A stretch of DNA of 11,191 bases from CAYPNF01 sp964411985 (GTDB taxonomy: Bacteria > Verrucomicrobiota > Verrucomicrobiia > Limisphaerales > J093), in contig CAYPNF010000111.1 of NCBI GenBank assembly GCA_964411985.1, positions 1 through 11,191 on the forward strand, read 5' to 3'. Under the pieces are notes generated by a model, which saw only the letters and a list, made by a program, of their open reading frames with translations, had not been told where the DNA came from and did not search any database. Shown in pieces: positions 1 to 5,799 of the stretch. Both the position numbers and the translations under genes were made by a program. Each line of letters opens with the position of its first letter. The stretch's first letter is position 1.

Positions 1-47
1 TCATGCTCCTCCCATTCACCATCGGTGGCAACACTAATCTGCTCATG

Positions 48-705
48 TTATTGTTGCGCGGATCCTAAGCGTTGCAGGAAGTCGTGCAGATAAGCGTAAG
101 GTTCCACCTTGAGTCGTTTGCAGGTGACCATCAGGGAAAAGAGATTAGCTGCCCGTAGCCCGCCGGACTCCTGGCCAACGTGAACCCAGTGTTTGCGGCC
201 AAGAACGACATCCCGCAGGGCGTGCTCGCTGGAGTTATTATCAATGCTCGCCGCGGGGATCTCCAGGTAGCGGGCCATCGCCGCCCAGTAGTTCTTCGCG
301 TAACTGAGACCTCGACCCAGGGGGCTTTTGGGTAGAACATTCTTGGCAAGCTCGCTCATCAAGAGCCCCAAGTCTGTAAAGATGGGTTGGGCTTCCCGCT
401 GGCGAAGCTCCCGAACCTCTTTGGGGGCTCAGGTGCTGGGCTTTGGCTTGGTTCTCGATCCGGTAGAGCTTCTGGATCGAGGCCAGGATTAAGTCAGCTG
501 CCATTGGGGCGTCCTGGCGTCCTTCAAAGGTTTTTCGACGAATATGGGCCATGCAAGGAATGCGCTCCAGCTTGAGCTCCTCCAAGACCGGCGCGTAGGA
601 ACTGCCCCCGTCGGCCTGCAGATACCGGGCTTGGGTCCCTTGGAGGAACTCCTTGGGGCCGGTCTGGCTCTTGTCGGTGCGAAAGCCGAAGACCACCTTT
701 CTTTG
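48..705 (-). pseudogene. IS66-family transposase remnant, 5'-truncated and frameshifted
   Basis: Minus-strand remains of an IS66-type DDE transposase. The C-terminal part (48-371) carries the family hallmarks: 'Y-A-K-N-Y-W' followed by 'I-D-N-N-S-S-E-H-A-L-R' with the catalytic Glu, then 'L-G-R-K-H-W' and 'G-G-L-R-A-A-N-L-F-S-L'. The middle part (about 428-705) has 'V-V-F-G-F-R', then 'L-Q-A-D-G-G-S-S-Y' with the second catalytic Asp and 'C-M-A-H-I-R-R-K-T-F'. The halves lie in different frames. Dropping one base from the run of five Gs on the + strand at 423-427 restores a continuous reading (S-P-K-E-V-R-E-L-R-Q). No 'D-E-T' first catalytic motif is visible upstream of about 705, so the N-terminal half is missing. 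The frameshift could be decay or a homopolymer sequencing error; the truncation makes inactivity likely either way. Terminal inverted repeats and accessory ORFs (TnpA/TnpB-type) were not found. The left end of the element may lie outside the window. Confidence 0.85.
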
Positions 706-936
706 CCGACTACCACTTGCGGTGCTCGTGCGAGAGTCTGTAATCGTGGTGGCAGCAGTACATTTGTTGTCACGGATGTGAAGAAGGTGGGCAATTAATA
801 AGCGGGGCATCTGTGGCTCCCGAGGCGACCTTGGCAGAGCGTGCGTGGAGGAGCGTGCGCTAGGTTCCTCCGGGCTTGAGTGTTCGGCTGGCGGGCAGGC
901 CTCCGCTGGCCCGCTGGTGAGATCAATTTGGCATCT

Positions 937-953
937 GGAGTGAGGTGGAGAGT
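937..953 (+). repeat. 17-bp purine-rich repeat, copy 1
   Basis: GGAGTGAGGTGGAGAGT occurs here and identically at 5509-5525. This copy covers the start region of the A1 gene: it contains GTG codons at 940 and (partly) 952 and purine-rich ribosome-binding-like stretches. About 0.004 chance 17-mer matches are expected in a window this size with even base use; skewed purine content raises that somewhat. Confidence 0.6.
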
Positions 954-2460
954 GAAGTGGAGACGGATAATCTTAGTAAGTGTGGTGGTGGTGTGCAGCC
1001 TGAGTGGGCTGCGAATCCGAGCCCAGGGAACCGAGTTTCTCTATGAAGGGCGACTTACGGAGAGTGGCGTGCCTACCTCCGGACTCTATGACATGGAGTT
1101 TCGTCTGTTCGATAATGCGCAGGTGGGAACGTCGGTCGCCGGACCGGTGACCACGAATGGGGTGGGAGTCATTAATGGCATCTTTTCGGTGCTGCTCGAC
1201 TTCGGAGGCGCACCGTTCAACGGACAAGCCCTTTGGCTCGAGCTTGGTGTACGCACGAACGGGTTGCCCTCTGGTGCTTTCGCCTACTTCAGCCCACGTC
1301 AGGGGATCGCCCCAACTCCGTACGCCATCCGAGCCTTGACGGCTGGTAAACTCGATGGGTCGCTGACTGTGACCCAATTGCCTTCGGTGGTCCCCCGTAC
1401 AGACCAACCCGCGGGTTTTAGGGAGACGGTCACGTTCTCTAACACTGCGGTGGCGCTCAACGCGGTCGGCAGGGTGGGGATCGGGACCGCGGCTCCTGCT
1501 CGACTCCTGGAGGTGGGCGGCACCATTCGCAATTCGGCCTATGACGCCAGGTGGACTACCTCACTCTGGGGCAAAGCTCTAGAACTTCAACCTGGTGGTG
1601 TGATCCAGTGGCTTAAAGGCAGCGGGATAATATCCCGAGGGATTGGGTTCACCAACAACAACCTCTGTTTCATTCGGAGCTTCGCTAACGACTCGGAGTA
1701 CATGGCCACGAACGACCTTGTGCTGGATGCCTTTGGTAATCTCGGGGTCGGGACATCGACCCCGCAGAGCCGGATGGAAGTTGTCGGCACAGTCACATTG
1801 GACGCCTCCAGGACCTCCAACCAATTCGTGCGGATTGTTTCTAGTGGCGGGGTCTCAGGACAGGGCGGCCTTCGATTCGACCAAGCTGCCAAGGAGTATT
1901 TCGTCGTGTGGACGGAGAACACCGGGTCCGAAGGCGTTCTCGTCACGGGGCTTGGAAGTCCTTCGGACAACTACAAGACCAACCGGGTGATGTGGGTCGA
2001 TCGAAACGGGGTGGGCACGAGAAAGCTCACCATCACCGGGGGGGCGGATTTGGCCGAACCCTTCGAGACGAGCGACGGGCTCGAGGCCAGCCCTGGAACG
2101 GTGATGAGCATCGACCCGGCCTGCCCAGGGAGACTCAGGATCGCTAGGGAGGCATATGATCACAAGGTGGCAGGAGTGGTCAGCGGGGCGAACGGGCTCA
2201 ATGCCGGGGTCATTCTGAAGGATGAAAAGCTCGCAAGCGGCCTGACCGTTCCCTTGGCGCTTGCCGGAAGAGCCTATTGTTGGGCTGATGCGGACAACGG
2301 AGAAATCACCCCGGGTGATCTCTTGACTTCTGCATCGACGCCGGGGCACTGCATGCGCGCTTCCGATCCTGTAAGGGTGCAAGGGACAATCATCGGCAAG
2401 GCAATGACAGGGCTCTCGGAGGGTAGAGGGCTGATTCTGGTGCTGATATCTCTGCAATGA
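952..2460 (+). CDS. secreted fibre-like protein A1 (YEGRL N-domain, tail-fibre-like repeats, GADLAE C-domain)
   Basis: Predicted exported fibrous protein of 502 residues; biochemical role unknown. GTG 952 is chosen because it gives a normal signal peptide (M-K-W-R-R, hydrophobic I-I-L-V-S-V-V-V-V, cleavage near I-R-A) with GGAG 11 bases upstream. In-frame GTGs at 940 and 880 are alternatives that give an unusually long N-region. Domains: residues 27-128, the N-terminal module common in Verrucomicrobiota secreted proteins ('F-L-Y-E-G-R-L', 'L-W-L-E-L-G-V-R', 'S-P-R-Q', 'P-Y-A'); tail-fibre-like 'V-G-I-G-T-x-x-P' at 175-179 and 'G-V-G-T-S-T-P' at 265-271; a segment about 293-321 ('F-V-R-I-V-S-S-G', 'G-G-L-R-F-D-Q') also present in A2 (5800-7173); and residues 365-502, a C-terminal domain starting 'A-D-L-A-E-P-F' and ending 'I-I-G-K-A-M ... 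L-I-L-V-L-I-S-L-Q'. That domain resembles C-terminal domains I have seen on bacterial fibre proteins, but I cannot name a family. The stop overlaps the next gene's start (ATGA), implying translational coupling. Confidence 0.88.
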   Translation: MKWRRIILVSVVVVCSLSGLRIRAQGTEFLYEGRLTESGVPTSGLYDMEFRLFDNAQVGTSVAGPVTTNGVGVINGIFSVLLDFGGAPFNGQALWLELGVRTNGLPSGAFAYFSPRQGIAPTPYAIRALTAGKLDGSLTVTQLPSVVPRTDQPAGFRETVTFSNTAVALNAVGRVGIGTAAPARLLEVGGTIRNSAYDARWTTSLWGKALELQPGGVIQWLKGSGIISRGIGFTNNNLCFIRSFANDSEYMATNDLVLDAFGNLGVGTSTPQSRMEVVGTVTLDASRTSNQFVRIVSSGGVSGQGGLRFDQAAKEYFVVWTENTGSEGVLVTGLGSPSDNYKTNRVMWVDRNGVGTRKLTITGGADLAEPFETSDGLEASPGTVMSIDPACPGRLRIAREAYDHKVAGVVSGANGLNAGVILKDEKLASGLTVPLALAGRAYCWADADNGEITPGDLLTSASTPGHCMRASDPVRVQGTIIGKAMTGLSEGRGLILVLISLQ

Positions 2461-2924
2461 GCCTTCGAACAAATGGGTGGTGGCTTTTCTCTACGGGGCT
2501 GGCGCTGGCTGTGCCCCTAATCCTGCACGGGGCTGAGTTGTCTGTGGAACACTTCTCAGTCGCGGGCGGAGGTGGACGAGGTACAAACGGGGCATGGTGT
2601 CTGTTGGCCAGCGTTGGTCCACCGCACGCGGGAAGATCTGCGTCCGTTCCGCTGGACCTTGCCGTCGGCTATTGGGCTTTGCTGGAGGAAGAGGTGCTGC
2701 CGTCTTTGGGTCTTGTTCTGTCAGATTCCCTGATCGTGGTGTCTTGGCGGGCACCCTCTCCTGGTTACCGTCTGCAGGAGGCGACCGTCCTCTCTCTTTC
2801 TCCCGCCGCATGGGCGGATGTGACTGAGCCTGCGGTTCGACGGGGGGATCGGATGGAGATGCAGCTCAGCGTGAGCGCGGGAGAAAGGTTCTTCAGACTC
2901 CGTCGTGACACTAGTTGGCGGTAA
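2457..2924 (+). CDS. small exported partner protein B1
   Basis: Protein of 155 residues, function unknown. The N-terminus (basic start, W-W-L-F-S-T-G-L-A-L-A-V-P-L-I-L-H-G-A) looks like a signal peptide. Residues 31-74 have the pattern 'F-S-V-A-G-G-G-G ... A-W-C-L-L-A-S-V-G ... G-Y-W', which I recognise as a common mature N-terminus of Verrucomicrobiota secreted proteins (usual form: G-G-G-x-S ... Y-x-L-x-G-x-I-G-Q ... G-G-F-W). The second half (about 88-149) fits a compact beta domain with 'V-S-W', 'G-Y-R-L-Q-E-A', 'A-W-A-D-V' and the closing 'E-R-F-F-R-L-R-R'. The same two-part plan opens B2 (7208-9256), so B1 and B2 are probable paralogues. It starts inside the A1 stop (ATGA), the clearest sign of co-translation in the window. 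A role as assembly or surface partner of A1 is inference from this linkage only. Confidence 0.8.
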   Translation: MSLRTNGWWLFSTGLALAVPLILHGAELSVEHFSVAGGGGRGTNGAWCLLASVGPPHAGRSASVPLDLAVGYWALLEEEVLPSLGLVLSDSLIVVSWRAPSPGYRLQEATVLSLSPAAWADVTEPAVRRGDRMEMQLSVSAGERFFRLRRDTSWR

Positions 2925-3099
2925 TTCCCTTTCTATTGATGCAACCGATGCGAACCCGATGCTTTAGACGGCAGTGGCTCTTTCATCAGGTGATGAATGA
3001 TTCCACAATGGAAGCGGCGACGCATTTGTGGGGAAGTTCAAGCTTGGCCATGCGGATCCCTTGCCGCCTTAAAGGTTTTGGAGACTGATCCTTTCGATC

Positions 3100-4701
3100 A
3101 TGTATGTTTCCAGTTCATGGTTCAGGACGCTGGTAGTCCTGTTGATGCTCCAACGGGGTTGGAGTGCGGAGCAGTCGGCGCAAACCTCGGGGAGCATTCG
3201 GCTGTCGTCCGGGGAAAGTCCGGCGGAACTGCGGCCTGCCGCTCAGATCCCGGTATCCATGAATGGATTGGTTATCGATCTGGGGTCCGCGGAGTTGGAT
3301 CGCATGGAGCTAGACCGGCTGGAGGCGGACGCTCGCTGCGATTGTCCTCGGCCGACCGCAAATGGGATCGTCCGGTTGCTACCGGACGGGCCCCTCCGTG
3401 CCGAATCGCTACGACCGACGTCTGTTGTCGATTCGGATAGCGGCCCTTGGTCTTTCGCGATCCGTTCTCCTGGCGCGGCGGGTATCCGTATCCATTTCAC
3501 GAACTTTAGCGCTGGGAGCGGCCTAGTCACCGTTGCCGCTGCGGATGCAGAGGGTGTGGTGATCGACGGTCCTTTCGGTCGGAAAGGGCCACAGGGGCGA
3601 GGCGAGTTTTGGACTTCGACGCTTCCTGGGGACACCGTGATCGTGGTCGTCGATTCGGGCGATCCTCCTACGTTTGAGATCCCGGAGATTGTCCACGGAG
3701 ACTCGGATGCAGCTGGGGGATTGACGACGTTTGGATCATTGGCTCCGGCCGCTGTGGGGGATTGTCATCTGGATGTGATGTGTTATGGAACCGACAAAGT
3801 GAATCCCGTGGCCCGGAACGCGATAGTGAAGCTAGGTTTCGTTTCGGGAGGCCGCCAATATGTCTGCAGTGGCACCATTCTACGCGATCGGGACGATGAA
3901 TCTGACGTTCCTTATCTCCTTACTGCGTACCACTGCCTGCACAAGCAGACCGAGGTCGACACATTGGAGACCATCTGGCTTTACCAGAGAAACAGTTGCG
4001 GGGGCATATTACCGAACTACAGCCGCTTACCCCGCACCGTGGGAGGTACTTTGCTGGAGACGAACCCGACGGATGGGGGCAATGACATGTCGTTCATTCG
4101 GCTTCCCGGTGTGATACCTCCCGGAGGCGGTGCCGCCGGATGGACGACGGCGTACACGGACAAATCCTACGGTGTTCACCATCCAGGCGGCAGTTGGAAG
4201 AGGGTAACGTTTTTCGTGGACGACTTCTTATGGCTGAGCGGCTGTCTCTTTATGGACGCCAGCGATTATCACTTCGTTCGGGCTGTAGATGGATTGACTG
4301 AGGGGGGGGCGAGTGGTTCGGGTCTTTTCAACAGCGCGGGTCAGTTGATGGGACAGCTCTATGGGCATTGCTGCGGCCTCGGATACGGTTCGGATTGCAG
4401 CGACCTTACGTGTGACTCGAACCCTGATGACTGGCGCGCGGTCTACGGTGAATTCGCGACGACGTATCCCATCATCGAGCACTGGCTCGAAATTGGGGGG
4501 ACCATTCATGTGTCTCGGACGGCAGTATGGCCTTCGTCGGGCACTCCCGCATCCCCTTTCCCGAGCGTTGAAATGGCTCATGATAAAGCATGGAATGGGG
4601 CCCGGATCAAGATCAAGGCGGGCACCTATCCTGAGAATATCACCTTATCGAAGAACGTGGTGATTGTTGCCGACGGGGGCCCGGTAGTCATCGGGAAATG
4701 A
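3100..4701 (+). CDS. secreted trypsin-like serine protease, lysyl endopeptidase type, with beta-helix-like tail
   Basis: Predicted secreted endopeptidase of the chymotrypsin fold, closest in motif pattern to bacterial lysyl endopeptidases. The signal peptide is residues 1-23 (hydrophobic T-L-V-V-L-L-M-L, cleavage after W-S-A). Residues about 105-186 match the propeptide-like domain of these enzymes ('W-S-F-A-I-R-S-P-G-A', 'W-T-S-T-L-P-G-D-T-V'). The catalytic region starts at 'D-C-H-L-D-V-M-C' (221-228). The triad is readable: His278 in 'L-T-A-Y-H-C', Asp329 in 'G-G-N-D-M-S-F-I-R-L' and Ser405 in 'T-E-G-G-A-S-G-S-G-L-F'; 'V-H-H-P-G-G-S-W-K-R' at 359-368 is also typical. Many Cys residues suggest disulfides. 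Residues 467-533 ('G-T-I-H-V-S-R-T-A', 'A-G-T-Y-P-E-N-I-T-L') resemble the first coils of a right-handed beta-helix and then stop, so this is either a short tail module or a truncated longer protein. Start ATG 3100 is chosen for the signal peptide; its ribosome binding site is weak. Substrate specificity for Lys is not proven. Confidence 0.9.
   Translation: MYVSSSWFRTLVVLLMLQRGWSAEQSAQTSGSIRLSSGESPAELRPAAQIPVSMNGLVIDLGSAELDRMELDRLEADARCDCPRPTANGIVRLLPDGPLRAESLRPTSVVDSDSGPWSFAIRSPGAAGIRIHFTNFSAGSGLVTVAAADAEGVVIDGPFGRKGPQGRGEFWTSTLPGDTVIVVVDSGDPPTFEIPEIVHGDSDAAGGLTTFGSLAPAAVGDCHLDVMCYGTDKVNPVARNAIVKLGFVSGGRQYVCSGTILRDRDDESDVPYLLTAYHCLHKQTEVDTLETIWLYQRNSCGGILPNYSRLPRTVGGTLLETNPTDGGNDMSFIRLPGVIPPGGGAAGWTTAYTDKSYGVHHPGGSWKRVTFFVDDFLWLSGCLFMDASDYHFVRAVDGLTEGGASGSGLFNSAGQLMGQLYGHCCGLGYGSDCSDLTCDSNPDDWRAVYGEFATTYPIIEHWLEIGGTIHVSRTAVWPSSGTPASPFPSVEMAHDKAWNGARIKIKAGTYPENITLSKNVVIVADGGPVVIGK
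4302..4309 (+). repeat. G8 homopolymer just before the protease active-site serine codon
   Basis: Eight consecutive Gs encode part of 'E-G-G-A' directly before the Ser405 codon (AGT at 4312). A one-base slip here would abolish the active site and tail. Comparable tracts are G7 at 2038-2044 (A1), G7 at 6762-6768 (A2) and G8 at 8050-8057 (B2). Confidence 0.9.
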
Positions 4702-5216
4702 CCGGACGCGGTAAAAACACAATCCAGCTGATGCGTTCGAAGACGCCAGACCTTATCGAGCAGGTGCTCACGCTGGCGAAAACAAGATTCCGGCTGCCGT
4801 TGCGGAGCACGCACGGCCTTGGGCATTGGGAACGAGTGCGTTACAACGGCTTGAGGTTAGCACGGAAGACGGATGCGGACACTCTGCTTGTGCAGTTGTT
4901 TGCGTATCTGCACGACTGTTGTCGGGAGGATGATTTCTCGGATCCGGAGCATGGCCCGCGGGCAGCGGTGTTCTTGATTGAGATCAGCGGGGAGTTGGCC
5001 TTGGCGCCAGAACGGCCCACTCTCCTGTACGAAGCCATCCGGGACCACACCGAGGTATTGCATCACCGGAATCCCACCATTGCGACCTGCTGGGATGCCG
5101 ACCGCTTGGACATCGGCCGGGTGGGTAAAAAGCCACAGGAACGGTTCCTCTCGACCGCAGCGGCCAGGGATCCGGCTGTTATGCGGTGGGCGTATCAGCG
5201 CAGTCCAAAACCGTAA
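4698..5216 (+). CDS. HD-domain metal-dependent phosphohydrolase
   Basis: Protein of 172 residues with the HD-superfamily metal-binding signature. Likely ligands in order: His39 and His43 in 'T-H-G-L-G-H-W-E-R-V', the His72-Asp73 pair in 'F-A-Y-L-H-D-C-C-R', and Asp134 in 'C-W-D-A-D-R-L-D'; 'D-P-E-H-G-P-R-A-A' (82-90) and 'R-D-H-T' (115-118) are further typical motifs. There is no signal peptide, so it should be cytoplasmic. The family hydrolyses phosphoesters (nucleotides or other phosphate esters); the substrate cannot be read here. ATG 4698 overlaps the protease stop as ATGA, but no convincing ribosome binding site precedes it; ATG 4731 (residue 12, 'M-R-S-K-T') is an alternative start that would remove the overlap. 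Functional linkage of a cytoplasmic hydrolase with a secreted protease is unobvious and may be accidental adjacency. Confidence 0.85.
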   Translation: MTGRGKNTIQLMRSKTPDLIEQVLTLAKTRFRLPLRSTHGLGHWERVRYNGLRLARKTDADTLLVQLFAYLHDCCREDDFSDPEHGPRAAVFLIEISGELALAPERPTLLYEAIRDHTEVLHHRNPTIATCWDADRLDIGRVGKKPQERFLSTAAARDPAVMRWAYQRSPKP

Positions 5217-5221
5217 AATAG

Positions 5222-5482
5222 GGGTCTCTATTCCGACCTCAGGGCAGGGATACTGTACCTCATGAGTCGGACAGTCTCTCCGAAAGCGCGCCTCAGGCGA
5301 GTTATGACATAACGCTCTTTGCGGGGCGCAACTCACAGGAGCGGCGCGAGGTTGTCGGGTCGTTGTGTCCGCTTTACGTGGTGAAGGCGGGAGGTTTCGC
5401 CAAGGTGCATGAGGCTTCGGTGCTGGCTTGCCAGGTCGCACTCGCAACGCATATTGGTTCCAACCTCTTGCGCAAGGGATAG
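5222..5482 (+). other. start-less open frame of 86 codons, possible gene remnant
   Basis: Between the HD gene and A2, one + strand frame stays open from just after a TAG (5219-5221) to a TAG at 5480-5482. No ATG lies in it, and the first TTG/GTG codons come only in its second half. About two thirds of the third positions I counted over its last 60 codons are G or C, and the peptide has a protein-like stretch ('F-A-G-R-N-S-Q-E-R-R-E-V-V', 'Y-V-V-K-A-G-G-F-A-K-V'). I do not recognise a family. It may be the 3' end of a lost gene, or chance. Confidence 0.2.
5301..5313. promoter_or_regulatory. perfect 6-1-6 dyad, possible operator
   Basis: GTTATGACATAAC is a perfect inverted repeat with six-base arms around a single central A. 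It is AT-rich within GC-rich flanks, as operators often are. It sits about 490 bases upstream of A2 and inside a start-less open frame. No regulator gene is nearby and no promoter was identified, so binding is speculative. Confidence 0.15.
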
Positions 5483-5508
5483 ATTGACTTAAGGGGTGGG
5501 CGACTGAC

Positions 5509-5525
5509 GGAGTGAGGTGGAGAGT
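5509..5525 (+). repeat. 17-bp purine-rich repeat, copy 2
   Basis: Identical to 937-953. Here a GTG (5512) in the same phase opens a 14-codon frame beginning M-R-W-R-V and ending at TAG 5554-5556, inside the adjacent hairpin. In copy 1 the same bases encode V-R-W-R-V at the N-terminus of A1. It lies 275 bases upstream of the A2 start, so each A-type gene is preceded by one copy at different distances. Confidence 0.6.
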
Positions 5526-5538
5526 CGTGGCTGCGATG

Positions 5539-5564
5539 CTCGCTCAGAGAGAATAGCGAGTTTT
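5539..5564 (+). terminator. possible intrinsic terminator upstream of A2
   Basis: CTCGCT (5539-5544) pairs perfectly with AGCGAG (5555-5560) across a 10-base loop and is followed at once by TTTT (5561-5564). The stem is short (6 bp) and the T run brief, so it is weak for a terminator. It could end transcripts from the HD gene, or act as an attenuator if transcription of the A2/B2 cassette begins upstream of it. Confidence 0.3.
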
Positions 5565-5569
5565 GTCGT

Positions 5570-5588
5570 CACTTCTTGTGAGGAAGTG
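5570..5588. other. short inverted repeat (hairpin)
   Basis: CACTTC (5570-5575) and GAAGTG (5583-5588) form a 6-bp stem with a 7-base loop, six bases after the T run of the terminator-like hairpin. No T tract follows. The rest of 5217-5799 shows no recognisable RNA gene, and I could not place a convincing -35/-10 promoter. Confidence 0.2.
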
Positions 5589-5786
5589 GACAATCAAGAG
5601 ATGGGCCCGCGATTTGTCGGGATGTGGCGCGCTACGTTTAGAGCGAAGACCAGCTAGAAGGCCGGCGCTGAGTTCATAACCTCAGGTGTGTTCGTAACAA
5701 CGTGACTTGGCGCTTGGGATCACTCGTTAGCTGGTGGTTGGCACCTCCCCCGCGACGAAGTGGAACGGCTGCCGAGGTGAAGTATA

Positions 5787-5793
5787 GAAAGGA
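5787..5793 (+). promoter_or_regulatory. ribosome binding site for A2
   Basis: GAAAGGA lies 6 bases before the GTG at 5800. It fixes that GTG as the start of the signal-peptide-bearing frame. Confidence 0.6.
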
Positions 5794-5799
5794 TACATC

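Noticed and set aside
489..798. Overlapping open frames on both strands across 489-798
   Set aside because: They are alternate-frame readings of the IS66 remnant, which is explained by the transposase frame.
1855..2472. Long minus-strand open frame (205 codons) opposite A1
   Set aside because: Antisense shadow of a GC-rich coding region; its peptide has no domain, signal or plausible upstream ribosome binding site, while the + strand frame has recognisable domains.
5218..5233. Imperfect hairpin AATAG...CTATT right after the HD stop codon as a terminator
   Set aside because: Only five perfect pairs, mostly A-T, and no T run follows.
4857..5447. Minus-strand open frame (196 codons) opposite the HD gene and the intergenic region
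   Set aside because: Pro/Arg-rich shadow translation without motifs; the opposite strand encodes the clear HD domain.
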